From Betaproteobacteria bacterium (GTDB taxonomy: Bacteria; Pseudomonadota; Gammaproteobacteria; Burkholderiales; Casimicrobiaceae): a stretch of DNA of 64,000 nucleotides. Numbering within the stretch: the stretch's first letter is position 1; every line of letters begins with the position of its first letter. This document shows, in pieces, positions 1 through 8,883 of this stretch. Position numbers and translations under genes: made by a program. Under the pieces are notes generated by a model that searched no databases, was not told the origin of the DNA, and saw only the letters and a program-made list of their open reading frames with translations. The stretch is taken from positions 310,001 to 374,000 of the forward strand of contig JADKEV010000001.1 in assembly GCA_016717855.1 (NCBI GenBank). The letters run 5' to 3'.

Positions 1-1146
1 CAACGGATGCCAGTATTCGTACTCGGCCAGGATCCTGTCCTTGGCCGGCTCGAACGGCGGATTCAGCGTGACCAGCACCGGCGTCCTGAAGGGCAGCGGC
101 TGCAGCTTGTTGATCCAGTACGTCACCGCGACCGGCCTCGTGCGCGCCTGATCGGGCGCGGCGAGGTAGTTCCAGGCCGACCACGCGCGCCGGGCGCGCG
201 GCATCAGCGCCGGATCGGTATGCAGCAGCACGCGGTTGGGCTGGTAGCGGATTTCGCCCAGCAGCGCCCGCTCGGCGGGGCTGGGATCCGCCAGCAGCGC
301 CAGCGACTGGTCGGCGTGGCAGGCCATGACGACCTGGTCGAACTCCTGCCGGTGCGCGGCGCCGCGCTGGGTGAACCGGATGTCGACGGCGCCGTCGCGC
401 CGCCGGATCGCGGTCACCGGGCAGTTCAGGCGAATGTCCGGGAGTTGCGCGGCGATCCGGCGCACGTACTCCTTGCCGCCGCCGGTCACGGTGCGCCATT
501 GCGGCCGGCCGGTCACCGCCAGCAGGCCGTGGTTGGCACAGAACCGGGCAAAGCTCAGGAACGGGAAGTCTTCGATCTCCGCCTGCGGGCTCGACCAGAT
601 GGCCGCGGCCATCGGAATCAGATACCACTCGCGGAACTCGCGCCCGTAGCCGTTGCGGTCCAGGTATTCGCCGAGCGTTTCGCCCGCGTCGGACGCGCTG
701 CCGGCCACGTACGCGGTCGCGGCGCGGTTGAAGCGGGTCACCTCGCGCAGCATCCGCCAGAACGCGGGGCGGAACGCGTTCTTCGGCTGCGCGAACAGCG
801 CGCCGAAGTCGGTGCCCGCCCACTCGATCCGCTCGGCGTCGTTGCGCAGCGAAAACGACATTTCGCTGGGCGTCGACGCGACGCCCAGTTCGGCGAACAG
901 GCGGACCAGGTTCGGATACGTGCGGTCGTTGAACACCAGGAATCCCGTGTCGACCGGCGCGACGATCCCCTCCAGCGCCACGTCGACGGTATGGGTATGC
1001 CCGCCCAGCCAGGCGCCCGCCTCGAACAAGGTGACACGATGCCCGAGCGCGTGCAGCCGGTGCGCGGCGCCGAGGCCGGCGATGCCGGAGCCGACGACGG
1101 CGACCCGGCTCGGCAGGAAGGGCATGCTGCCCGGACGCGCGCTCAT
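1..1146 (-). CDS. FAD-dependent amine-oxidase-like oxidoreductase, C-terminus cut by window edge
   Basis: The frame opens with ATG at 1146 and stays open to the window edge, so the C-terminus is missing. Residues 14-24 form a Rossmann FAD/NAD motif (VAVVGSGIAGLG), followed by the acidic end of strand beta-2 (VTLFEAG) and a GGH segment, as in flavin amine oxidases and phytoene-desaturase-like enzymes. Known relatives in Proteobacteria sit in an operon with a DUF1365 protein and a cyclopropane-fatty-acyl-phospholipid synthase; those genes would lie beyond position 1 and cannot be seen here. It is divergent from a LitR/CarH-like regulator across a 334-bp spacer, which suggests light- or B12-responsive control. 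The substrate is not known. Confidence 0.8.
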   Translation of the reverse strand, partial: MSARPGSMPFLPSRVAVVGSGIAGLGAAHRLHALGHRVTLFEAGAWLGGHTHTVDVALEGIVAPVDTGFLVFNDRTYPNLVRLFAELGVASTPSEMSFSLRNDAERIEWAGTDFGALFAQPKNAFRPAFWRMLREVTRFNRAATAYVAGSASDAGETLGEYLDRNGYGREFREWYLIPMAAAIWSSPQAEIEDFPFLSFARFCANHGLLAVTGRPQWRTVTGGGKEYVRRIAAQLPDIRLNCPVTAIRRRDGAVDIRFTQRGAAHRQEFDQVVMACHADQSLALLADPSPAERALLGEIRYQPNRVLLHTDPALMPRARRAWSAWNYLAAPDQARTRPVAVTYWINKLQPLPFRTPVLVTLNPPFEPAKDRILAEYEYWHPL

Positions 1147-1374
1147 GCGAACGCTCCGCCGAACCTGCAGATACCCAACCGTCGAATGACGGGTATCCGG
1201 CAGTCAGGCGCTTGGATTTCGACCAGCAGGAACCGATAGGCGGCGTTCACGATTACAATCCTTTCGAGGCTTTGCGGGCAAACTGCATGGCGTCCAGCGT
1301 CGTACTGCTGCACTACGCAACGCGCATGCAACAGGTTTCGCGGCGGCGTTGGACAGAAGCGCGGATACATCTAT

Positions 1375-1451
1375 TTGTCCTGGACAATTTAGTCTAATTG
1401 GCGCTAATGTAGCCGTAATTGAACAACAAGTCAACATTTTGTCCAAGACAA
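1375..1451. promoter_or_regulatory. Paired inverted repeats in the divergent spacer, candidate operator for the MerR/B12 regulator
   Basis: The 334-bp spacer 1147-1480 has no gene. It is clearly more AT-rich near the regulator and holds two related palindromes: TTGTCCTGGACAA at 1375-1387 and TTGTCCAAGACAA at 1439-1451, the second only about 30 bp before the regulator start. Two near-identical dyads between divergent genes fit an autoregulated operator for the regulator at 1481. The assignment to that regulator is inference from position. Confidence 0.5.
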
Positions 1452-1480
1452 ATAGTCCAAAGAACCAAGTCAGCCAGATC

Positions 1481-2386
1481 ATGCTCAACATCAGCCAGGT
1501 CGAACGGGACACCGGTTTGTCCAAGGACACTCTGCGGATGTGGGAGCGGCGCTACGGCTTCCCCCAGCCCGGACGGGACGCCTTCGGCGAGCGGCTGTAT
1601 GACGCGCCGCAGGTCGACAAGCTGCGGGTCATCAAGCGGCTGATGGACGCCGGTCAGCGCCCCGGCAGGCTGATGGACAAGTCGTTCGAGGAGCTCACCG
1701 CATTGGCCGCGCAGCAGACGGTGGCGCGGGCGGACGGGACGCCGCCGGCGGCGCATACCGACTTGATCGCGCTGCTGCAGTCGCATGACAGCCCGGCGCT
1801 GGAGCAGCACCTGACCCACCTGCTCTTGCGGCAGGGGCTGCAGCAGTTCGTGCTGGCCACGCTCGCGCCGCTCAATGTGGCCGTCGGCGAGGCCTGGGCG
1901 CGCGGCGACCTGGCGATATTCGAGGAGCATCTGTACACCGAGCGGGTGCAAGGCGTCCTGCGCTCGGCGATCCAGAGCATGTCACGCCGCCAGGACTCCC
2001 CGCGGGTGCTGCTCACGACGTTGCCGCAGGAGCAGCATGCCTTGGGATTGCTGATGGTCGAGACGCTGCTGGCCTCGGAGCGGGTGCCGTGCATCGCGCT
2101 GGGCACCCAGACCCCGCTGCAGGACATCGCAACGGCGGCCGCCGCGCACCGCGCCGACATCGTCGCCCTGTCGTTCAGCGACGCGTTTCCGCTGCGCGCA
2201 GCCGCGGCCGGGATCGCGTCGCTGCGCCCGGATCTTGCGCCATCGACAACACTATGGGTGGGGGGCAGCCTCGTCGCGCGGCTGAAACAGTTGCCAAGGG
2301 GTGTTTGCCGGATACAATCGCTGGCTGACGTGCTCCCCGCGCTGGAGGCGTGGCGGTCCGCCAGCAACCGCTCGGCGCCGGGCTGA
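1481..2386 (+). CDS. litR: MerR-family regulator with cobalamin-binding domain (LitR/CarH-like)
   Basis: A 301-residue transcription factor. Residues 1-70 are a MerR winged helix (SQVERDTGLSKDTLRMWERR). Residues about 93-165 are a B12-binding helical cap, and the rest is a Rossmann B12-binding domain. Two photoreceptor signatures are present: W139-x9-E149-H150 and E184-x-H186-x-x-G189, the latter supplying the lower axial His to cobalamin. In CarH and class II/III LitR proteins these residues make adenosylcobalamin a light-sensing ligand: the protein represses in the dark and releases DNA in light. The frame is open upstream to 1349, but the first 44 codons have no domain character and would overlap the dyads, so ATG 1481 is preferred. 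The divergent FAD oxidoreductase is the likely target. Confidence 0.85.
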   Translation: MLNISQVERDTGLSKDTLRMWERRYGFPQPGRDAFGERLYDAPQVDKLRVIKRLMDAGQRPGRLMDKSFEELTALAAQQTVARADGTPPAAHTDLIALLQSHDSPALEQHLTHLLLRQGLQQFVLATLAPLNVAVGEAWARGDLAIFEEHLYTERVQGVLRSAIQSMSRRQDSPRVLLTTLPQEQHALGLLMVETLLASERVPCIALGTQTPLQDIATAAAAHRADIVALSFSDAFPLRAAAAGIASLRPDLAPSTTLWVGGSLVARLKQLPRGVCRIQSLADVLPALEAWRSASNRSAPG

Positions 2387-2429
2387 GCTAACGTACTTTT
2401 TCTGACCTACTGACGACCCACAACCGACC

Positions 2430-3266
2430 ATGCTCTATCCACAGTTATTCAAGTCCCTCGAGGCGGTCCGCTGGAGCATCGACAAGGACGTGCCCTGGGC
2501 CCTGTACGACCCGGCGGCGCTGACCGACGAGCAGGCGCAGACGATCCGGATGAATGCGATCACCGAATGGGCGGCGCTGCCCGCGACCGAGATGTTCCTG
2601 CGCGACAACCGCGACGACAGCGACTTCTGCGCGTTCATGTCGGTGTGGTTCTACGAGGAACAGCGGCATTCGCTTGTGTTGATGGAGTACCTGAGCCGCT
2701 TCCGGCCGGAGCTCGTGCCGACCGAAGAGGAATTGCACGCTGTGCGCTTCGAGTTCGATCCGGCGCCGGCGCATGAAACGTTGATGCTGCATTTCTGCGG
2801 TGAGGTCCGGCTCACGCAGTGGTACAAGTGCGCCTCGGAGTGGCACACCGAACCGGTGATCAAGCGCATCTACGACATGATTTCGCGCGACGAGGCGCGG
2901 CACGGCGGCGCGTACCTCAAGTACATGAAGCAGGCCATCGCGCGCACCGGCATCGAGGCCAAGCGCGCGTTCGCCCGGATCGGCGTGCTGATGACCTCGC
3001 CGGGGCGCGCCGGCAAGCCGCTGCACCCGACCAACCTGCACGTGAACCAGAGCCTGTTTCCGCTCGACACCGTGCAGTCGCGCACTCCCGACCCCGGCTG
3101 GCTGGAACACTGGCTGGACATGCAGATCAAGTTCGACGCCGGCTGGGAAAGGAAGGTCGTCGAGATGATCCTGCACAACCTGTCCAACCTGTTCGAGCAG
3201 ACGTTCGCCACGACACAGGAACTCAACCGCTTCCGCAAGAGCCTCGCCGCCCCGGCCGCCGCTTGA
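2430..3266 (+). CDS. Ferritin-like di-iron protein
   Basis: A 278-residue, mostly helical soluble protein. Two EExxH/DExxH-type iron ligand motifs are visible, EEQRH at about residue 77 and DEARH at about 154, with further acidic residues between them (HFCGEVRLTQW, SEWHTEP). This fits the four-helix di-iron fold of ferritin-like oxygenases and soluble acyl-ACP-desaturase-like proteins. The length and the wide spacing of the motifs are closer to the desaturase/N-oxygenase group than to storage ferritins. It begins 43 bp after the LitR-like gene on the same strand, so it may be cotranscribed with it. The substrate is unknown. Confidence 0.7.
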   Translation: MLYPQLFKSLEAVRWSIDKDVPWALYDPAALTDEQAQTIRMNAITEWAALPATEMFLRDNRDDSDFCAFMSVWFYEEQRHSLVLMEYLSRFRPELVPTEEELHAVRFEFDPAPAHETLMLHFCGEVRLTQWYKCASEWHTEPVIKRIYDMISRDEARHGGAYLKYMKQAIARTGIEAKRAFARIGVLMTSPGRAGKPLHPTNLHVNQSLFPLDTVQSRTPDPGWLEHWLDMQIKFDAGWERKVVEMILHNLSNLFEQTFATTQELNRFRKSLAAPAAA

Positions 3267-3296
3267 ACCGCCTGCGCGCGCGACTGCACTTCCCGC

Positions 3297-3325
3297 AGGA
3301 TGGGTGGAGCGCAGCGATACCCATC
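3297..3325 (+). repeat. REP-like palindromic repeat, single unit
   Basis: One copy of the window's dispersed repeat (core GGATGGGTGGAGCG followed by CAGCGATACCCATC). GATGGGT and ACCCATC form the stem. It lies just after the ferritin-like gene and 16 bp before a paired copy. Confidence 0.8.
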
Positions 3326-3340
3326 GCTGGTGCGTAGGTC

Positions 3341-3481
3341 GTAGGATGGGTGGAGCGCAGCGATACCCATCATCGCCGAATCACACGGAAACGTCGTCCG
3401 GCGGCGATTTTTCGTTCGCGCACCGACGAACAGTTGTTCTCGCACGGGCAGATGGGTATCGCTGCGCTCCACCCATCCTAC
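3341..3481. repeat. REPIN-like element: two REP units in inverted orientation
   Basis: Units at 3341-3371 (plus) and 3451-3481 (minus) are near-perfect inverted copies around an 80-bp core. The core resembles the core of the element at 56077-56216: both end in a GAACAGTTGTTCTCGCA/GAAGAGATTGTCTCGCA-like stretch before the right unit. It is therefore a mobile-looking composite, not two chance insertions. It also could fold into one long hairpin between converging genes. Confidence 0.8.
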
Positions 3482-3493
3482 CGAGTATGAGTT

Positions 3494-4129
3494 TCACGCC
3501 TTCGCCGGCAACGGATGCCCGGGCATGAGTTTGTACGGATGCACCCAGCCTGGCAGCGCGGCGATCGCCGCGAGCCAGCGGCCCACGTTCGGATAGTCCG
3601 CCCAGTCCACGCCGAATTCGTCCGGCCAGTACAGGTAGCCGCACATCGAGAGGTCGGCGATGCTCGCGTTGTCGCCGATCGCGAAGCGGTGCGTTTCCAG
3701 ATGCGTGTTCAGCACGCCCAGCGCGCCCTTCATCCTGCCGCGCAGGAATTCGGTCACGGGCGTCTCGCCGGTCTTCGCGAACTGCAGCATGAAGCGCAGC
3801 GTCGCGATGTAACTGGTGAGCTTGTGGTTATCCCACAAGAGCCAGCGCAGGATCTCCCGCCGCTCGTCGGCATCGGCGGCGCCGAATTGGCCGAAGCGCT
3901 CGGCGAGGAAGTCCAGGATCACGCCCGACTGGGCAAGGCGCCCGCCCGCGTGCTCGAGCAGCGGCACTTCACCCATTACATTGAGCGCCCGGTACTCGGG
4001 CGTGCGGGTCTCGCCATTGAAGAAATCGACGAACCGCGGCTCCCAGTCGGCGCGACAGAGATTGAGCATCAGCGCCGCCTTGTAGGCGTTGCCCGACTGC
4101 GCGAAGCAATACAAGCGGAATTCGGCCAT
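3494..4129 (-). CDS. Glutathione S-transferase family protein
   Basis: About 211 residues, the normal size for a GST. The N-terminal thioredoxin-like domain starts FRLYCFAQSGNAYKA, holds the cis-Pro motif of the glutathione site (MGEVPLLEHAGG), and has the SGVILDFLAERF segment after it. An all-helical C-terminal domain contains the conserved N-capping Asp (NASIADLSMCGYL). The upstream codons MRM allow a start at 4135, but AAGGA sits 7-8 bases before the ATG at 4129, so that one is preferred. The gene points away from the fad regulon and shares no operon with neighbours. It is probably a cytosolic detoxification enzyme, with substrate unknown. Confidence 0.85.
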   Translation of the reverse strand: MAEFRLYCFAQSGNAYKAALMLNLCRADWEPRFVDFFNGETRTPEYRALNVMGEVPLLEHAGGRLAQSGVILDFLAERFGQFGAADADERREILRWLLWDNHKLTSYIATLRFMLQFAKTGETPVTEFLRGRMKGALGVLNTHLETHRFAIGDNASIADLSMCGYLYWPDEFGVDWADYPNVGRWLAAIAALPGWVHPYKLMPGHPLPAKA

Positions 4130-4297
4130 TCGCATTTCCTTGTCAGGTTGATGGGTGCGGGTGGAGCGGGGAGCTTACGCGCGCTCTTGATATCGGGCAA
4201 ATTCGCGCGCGCCGCGGCGGCCACGGCAGCGATTAGAGCGTGCGTTCGATGCGCGCGCCTTGACGACGCCGCGCAGCGCAGCGTACGATGCAAAGGA

Positions 4298-4315
4298 TTC
4301 AAACAAACGTTTGAA
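4298..4315. promoter_or_regulatory. PsrA-type operator upstream of the fad cluster
   Basis: TTCAAAC-AAAC-GTTTGAA is a 7-4-7 inverted repeat 36 bp before the TetR-type gene. It contains CAAAC-N4-GTTTG, which matches the published PsrA consensus G/CAAAC-N2-4-GTTTG/C from Pseudomonas. Its place directly before a TetR regulator and beta-oxidation genes suggests autoregulation and fatty-acid derepression. Confidence 0.65.
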
Positions 4316-4351
4316 TGTTTCCCCACCCCACCTGAATCCGCGCTCCCCGCC

Positions 4352-5086
4352 ATGGACATGCCGCAGCTTCGACTCGTCGACAGCAAGACTTCCGTCACCA
4401 AGGAGAAGATCCTCGACGCCGCGGAAGGCCTGTTCATGGAGCACGGCTTCGAGGCGACCGGACTGCGCCAGATCACGGCGGAGGCCGGCGTCAACCTGGC
4501 CGCGGTGAACTACCACTTCGGGAGCAAGGAAGAGCTGTTCCAGGCGGTCCTGACGCGCCGCCTCGATCCGATGAACCAGGAACGCCTGGCGCTGCTCGAC
4601 CGCCTCGAGACCGACGCGCGGGACCAGCCGCTGACCTGCGAGGCGATCATCGGCGCGATGATCATCCCGGCGCTCACGCTCGCCCGCGACAAGGCGCGGG
4701 GGGGCAAGAATTTCCTCCGGCTGACCGGCCGCGCCTATGCCGACCCGGCGCCATTCATCCGGCAATTCCTCAGCCACCAGTACGCGCCGATGATCGCGCG
4801 TTTCAAGGCCGCGTTCGGGCGCACGCTGCCGCACCTGCCGGCGCGGGAACTGTCCTGGCGGTTGCATTTCCTGATGGGTGCCTTGTCGTACACGCTGGCG
4901 GGCACCGACGTGCTCAAACTGATTTCCGAACTGAATCCGGTCGCGACCGACAACGACGAATTGCTGTTGCGGCGCCTGGGTCCATTCCTGGTCGCGGGCC
5001 TGCAGGCCCCGCTGGCCGATCTGTCCGAACTGTCCGAACTGTCCGCCAAGCCGAAAGCCGGCCGGCGCGGCGTTCGCCCCGCATGA
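4352..5086 (+). CDS. psrA: TetR-family regulator of fatty-acid degradation (PsrA-like)
   Basis: A 244-residue protein. Residues 13-60 are a TetR helix-turn-helix (KEKILDAAEGLFMEHGF, then LAAVNYHFGSKEELF), and the larger C-terminal half is helical and would hold the ligand pocket. ATG 4352 is used because the domain begins right after it; the frame is open much further upstream but as an antisense shadow of the GST gene. The gene is preceded by a PsrA-type operator and followed after 21 bp by fadE, so it probably heads the beta-oxidation operon and senses a long-chain fatty acid or acyl-CoA. The C-terminus has an odd ADLSELSELSAKP tail. The symbol rests on context and operator, not on ligand evidence. 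Confidence 0.75.
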   Translation: MDMPQLRLVDSKTSVTKEKILDAAEGLFMEHGFEATGLRQITAEAGVNLAAVNYHFGSKEELFQAVLTRRLDPMNQERLALLDRLETDARDQPLTCEAIIGAMIIPALTLARDKARGGKNFLRLTGRAYADPAPFIRQFLSHQYAPMIARFKAAFGRTLPHLPARELSWRLHFLMGALSYTLAGTDVLKLISELNPVATDNDELLLRRLGPFLVAGLQAPLADLSELSELSAKPKAGRRGVRPA

Positions 5087-5107
5087 GTTTCACTTGAGGA
5101 GAATTCC

Positions 5108-7582
5108 ATGGGACTGTTGATCTGGTTTGCGGCAATTCTGATCGGCGCCATCGCGTTGGCCTACTTCGCGCTGCCCGGATGGGCCTGGGCCGCGGCGATC
5201 GCCGGCGCCCTGGTGCTCGCCGGGTTCGCGAAAGTCCTGCCCGGCATCGTGCTGCTGCCGCTGGGCGCACTTCTGGTCGTGCTCGCGCCTTCGCTGCTGA
5301 TTCCCTCACTGCGGCGCTGGCTCTACAGCGGGCCGGTCCTCACTTTCTACCGGAAGATCCTGCCGCCGATGTCGGAGACCGAGCGCGACGCGCTCGAAGC
5401 CGGGACCGTGTGGTGGGATGGCGACCTCTTTTCGGGCAGGCCGGACTGGAACAAGCTGCTCGCGACGCGCCCCCCGCATCTCACCGCCGAAGAACAGGCA
5501 TTCCTGGACAACGACACCGGGCAGCTGTGCGCGATGATCGACGAGTGGAAGGTCATCACCGAGTGGCACGACCTGCCGCCCAGCGTCTGGCGATTCATCA
5601 AGGACCGTGGCTTCCTCGGCATGATCATCCCGAAGGAATACGGCGGCAAGGGCTTCTCGGCCTATGCACACTCGCAGGTCGTCACCAAGCTCTCGACCCG
5701 CACCTGCGCCGGCGCGGTCAGCGTGATGGTGCCCAATTCTCTGGGTCCGGCCGAATTGCTGATGCACTACGGGACGGAGGCGCAGAAGAGTCACTATCTG
5801 CCGCGGCTGGCGCGCGGCGAGGACATCCCCTGCTTTGCGCTCACCAGCCCCCTCGCCGGCTCCGACGCGGCGTCGCTGCCCGATACCGGCATCGTGTGCA
5901 TGGGGCAATACCAGGGCAAGGAAACGCTCGGCCTCTCCGTGACCTGGGACAAACGCTACATCACGCTAGGCCCGATTGCCACGGTGCTGGGACTCGCGTT
6001 CCGCGCGCAGGATCCCGATAACTTGCTGGGCGGCAAGGAAGACCTGGGAATCACTTGCGCGCTGATTCCGACCACCCATCCGGGCGTGCGGATAGGCCGG
6101 CGCCACCGCCCGATGATCGCCGAATTCCAGAACGGTCCCAACTGGGGCACCGATGTGTTCATTCCGATGGACTTCATCATCGGCGGCCAGGCAATGATCG
6201 GCGAGGGCTGGAAGATGCTCATGAACTGCCTCGCCGCTGGCCGCTCGATCTCGCTGCCCGGTAACTACGTGGGCATGAGCAAGCTCGCGGTGCGCGCGGT
6301 GGGCGGCTATGCGCGCGTGCGCAAGCAGTTCAAGACGCCGATCGGCAAGTTCGAAGGCATCGAGGAAGCGCTGACCCGGATGGGCGGCAACCTGTACATG
6401 ATGGACGCGGCGGCCACGATGACCGCCGGCGCGATCGATCTGGGCGAAAAGCCGGCGGTGCTCTCGGCCATCGTCAAGTATCACCTGACAGAGCGCGGGC
6501 GCCAGGTCGTCAATGACGGTATGGATATCGTTGGCGGCAAGGGCATCTGCATGGGGCCGAACAACTTCCTGGCGGTCGCCTACATGACGCTGCCGATCGG
6601 CGTCACGGTCGAGGGCGCAAACATCCTGACGCGCAGCCTGATCATCTTCGGCCAGGGCGCGATCCGCTGCCATCCCTACGTGCTGCGGGAGTTCGCCGCC
6701 GCGCGCGAGCCGGACCGTGCCAAGGCGCTCGGCGATTTCGACGCGGCGCTGTGGGGCCACATCGGCTTTACGCTGACCAACGCCGCGCGCGCGCTGGTGC
6801 TGGGACTGACCGGCTCGCATTTCGTCGCCACGCCGGACATCATCGCGCCCGAGACCCGGCGCTACTACCAGCAGCTCTCGCGCTTTTCCGCGGCGTTCGC
6901 CTTTCTCTCCGACGTGTCGATGCTGGTGCTGGGCGGCGGCCTCAAGCGGCGCGAAAAGCTGTCGGCGCGCCTGGGCGACATCCTCAGCCTGCTGTACCTG
7001 AGTTCGGCCACGCTCAAGCGCTTCGAGGACGAGGGCAGGCAGGCGGCCGACGCGCCGCTGCTGCACTGGGCGATCTGGGACGCGATGTTCAAGGCGCAGA
7101 ACGCCTTCGAAGGCGTGCTGGCCAACTATCCAAGCAAAGTAGTCGCGTGGCTGCTGCGGCGGGTGATCTTCCCGCTGGGCCGGCCGTATGTGGTGCCCTC
7201 CGATCGCCTGGGACACGAGGTGGCAAGCCTGCTGATCGAGCCGTCCGCCACGCGCGACCGCCTGACCCGCGGCACGTTCATCGCCGCGGCGCCCGACGAC
7301 CCGGTGGCATTGATCGAGGCCGCGCTCCGGGCCGTGGTCGATGCGGATGCGGTCGAATCCCGGATCCGGGCGGCGGCCAAGGCCGGAACGCTGGCCGGCG
7401 CGACGCCGCAGGAGCATGTCGCCAACGCGCTGGCAACGGGCCTGATTTCCGCGGCCGACGCCGCGACGCTCCAGCGCGCCAGGGAGCTCTCCGACCGCGT
7501 CATCCACGTCGACGACTTCGCCCCGACTCCCGTGCCGACGGAGAGCGCCGTTGCTCCGCATTCGTTCGCGAGGGCGGCATGA
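5108..7582 (+). CDS. fadE: Membrane-anchored acyl-CoA dehydrogenase FadE
   Basis: 824 residues, close to E. coli FadE (814). The first 65 residues are two or three hydrophobic helices anchoring it to the inner membrane. A long acyl-CoA dehydrogenase body follows, with the helical N-domain (WRFIKDRGFLGMIIPKEYGG), the beta-domain FAD loop (CFALTSPLAGSDAAS) and the C-domain ending in a FadE-specific extension. It catalyses the first, FAD-linked oxidation of long-chain acyl-CoA to 2-enoyl-CoA. GAGGAG lies before ATG 5108. Its stop overlaps the thiolase start (ATGA), so the two are translationally coupled. Confidence 0.93.
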   Translation: MGLLIWFAAILIGAIALAYFALPGWAWAAAIAGALVLAGFAKVLPGIVLLPLGALLVVLAPSLLIPSLRRWLYSGPVLTFYRKILPPMSETERDALEAGTVWWDGDLFSGRPDWNKLLATRPPHLTAEEQAFLDNDTGQLCAMIDEWKVITEWHDLPPSVWRFIKDRGFLGMIIPKEYGGKGFSAYAHSQVVTKLSTRTCAGAVSVMVPNSLGPAELLMHYGTEAQKSHYLPRLARGEDIPCFALTSPLAGSDAASLPDTGIVCMGQYQGKETLGLSVTWDKRYITLGPIATVLGLAFRAQDPDNLLGGKEDLGITCALIPTTHPGVRIGRRHRPMIAEFQNGPNWGTDVFIPMDFIIGGQAMIGEGWKMLMNCLAAGRSISLPGNYVGMSKLAVRAVGGYARVRKQFKTPIGKFEGIEEALTRMGGNLYMMDAAATMTAGAIDLGEKPAVLSAIVKYHLTERGRQVVNDGMDIVGGKGICMGPNNFLAVAYMTLPIGVTVEGANILTRSLIIFGQGAIRCHPYVLREFAAAREPDRAKALGDFDAALWGHIGFTLTNAARALVLGLTGSHFVATPDIIAPETRRYYQQLSRFSAAFAFLSDVSMLVLGGGLKRREKLSARLGDILSLLYLSSATLKRFEDEGRQAADAPLLHWAIWDAMFKAQNAFEGVLANYPSKVVAWLLRRVIFPLGRPYVVPSDRLGHEVASLLIEPSATRDRLTRGTFIAAAPDDPVALIEAALRAVVDADAVESRIRAAAKAGTLAGATPQEHVANALATGLISAADAATLQRARELSDRVIHVDDFAPTPVPTESAVAPHSFARAA

Positions 7583-8868
7583 GCCGCCCCCCGGTGTATG
7601 TCGTCGACGGCGCCCGGACGCCCTTCCTGAAGGCGCGCAACGCGCCGGGGCCTTTTGCCGCCTCGGACCTGGCCGTCGCGGCGGGGCGTGCGCTGTTGTT
7701 GCGCCAGAATTTCGCGCCCGACCAGCTCGACGAAGTGATACTCGGCTGCGCCAGCCCCTCCCCGGACGAGGTCAACATCGGCCGCGTGGTCGCGCTGCGG
7801 CTGGGCTGCGGCCTCAAGGTGCCCGGCTGGACGGTGATGCGCAATTGCGCGTCGGGGATGCAGGCGCTCGATTCGGCGCTGGTCAACATCCGCGAAGGCC
7901 GCGCGCAACTGGTGCTCGCCGGCGGCGTCGATGCGCTCTCCCGCGCGCCGCTGCTCTACAACGACAAGATGGTGCTGTGGTTCGCGCGCTTCGCCGGCGC
8001 GAAATCGATGGGCGCCAAGGCGTCGGCGTTCCTGAGCCTGAATCCGGCGCAGATCCTCTCGCCCATCATCGGCATCATGCGCGGCCTCACCGACCCCGTC
8101 GTCGGACTGATGATGGGCCAGACCGCCGAGAACCTGGCGTACCGGTTCGGGATCACGCGCGCCGAAATGGACGCGTTCTCCGTGCGCAGCCACCAGCGCG
8201 TGGCGGCCGCGCAGGATGCCGGCCACTACGCGGAAGAAGTCGTTCCGCTGTACGATCCGAAGGGCGAGGCGCTCGTCGCCGACGACGGCGTGCGCCGCGA
8301 TTCGTCCGCAGAGAACCTGGCAAAGCTCAAGCCCTTCTTCGACCGCAAGTTCGGCAACATCACCGCCGGCAACTCCTCGCAGATCACCGACGGCGGGGCC
8401 TGGCTGATCCTCGCCTCTGCACAGGCGGTGGAGAAGCACAAACTGCCGGTGCTCGGCCGCATCGTGGATACGGAATGGGCGGGACTGGACCCGGCCCAGA
8501 TGGGACTGGGCCCGGTGCATGCGTCGACGCCGCTGCTGCAGCGGAACGGCCTCGCGCTGAACGACCTCGACGCCTGGGAAATCAACGAAGCGTTCGCCGC
8601 GCAGGTGATCGCCTGCCTGCGCGCCTGGAACGACCCGGCGTACTGCAAGGAGCAGCTGGGCCTGGCCGCGCCGCTGGGCGAACTCGACCAGGCGAAGCTC
8701 AATGTCGACGGCGGGGCGATCGCGCTCGGCCACCCGGTGGGCGCCAGCGGCGCGCGCATCGTGCTGCACCTCCTCAACGTACTCAAGCGCACCGGCGGCA
8801 AGCGCGGCATCGCTTCGATCTGCATCGGGGGCGGCCAGGGCGGCGCGATGCTCGTCGAACGGCCATAA
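7579..8868 (+). CDS. fadI: Acetyl-CoA C-acyltransferase (thiolase), FadI-like
   Basis: 429 residues, nearer to FadI (436) than to FadA (387). The nucleophilic Cys is C90 in MRNCASGMQ. Other thiolase landmarks are NEAFAAQ (about residue 336), the GHPVGASGAR His loop and the second catalytic Cys in CIGGGQGGAM near the C-terminus. It performs the last, thiolytic step of beta-oxidation, releasing acetyl-CoA. It starts inside the fadE stop and is followed 15 bp later by the hydratase/dehydrogenase subunit, with which thiolases of this type form the multienzyme complex. Confidence 0.92.
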   Translation: MSRPPVYVVDGARTPFLKARNAPGPFAASDLAVAAGRALLLRQNFAPDQLDEVILGCASPSPDEVNIGRVVALRLGCGLKVPGWTVMRNCASGMQALDSALVNIREGRAQLVLAGGVDALSRAPLLYNDKMVLWFARFAGAKSMGAKASAFLSLNPAQILSPIIGIMRGLTDPVVGLMMGQTAENLAYRFGITRAEMDAFSVRSHQRVAAAQDAGHYAEEVVPLYDPKGEALVADDGVRRDSSAENLAKLKPFFDRKFGNITAGNSSQITDGGAWLILASAQAVEKHKLPVLGRIVDTEWAGLDPAQMGLGPVHASTPLLQRNGLALNDLDAWEINEAFAAQVIACLRAWNDPAYCKEQLGLAAPLGELDQAKLNVDGGAIALGHPVGASGARIVLHLLNVLKRTGGKRGIASICIGGGQGGAMLVERP

Positions 8869-8883
8869 CCGAGAAACCACTCC

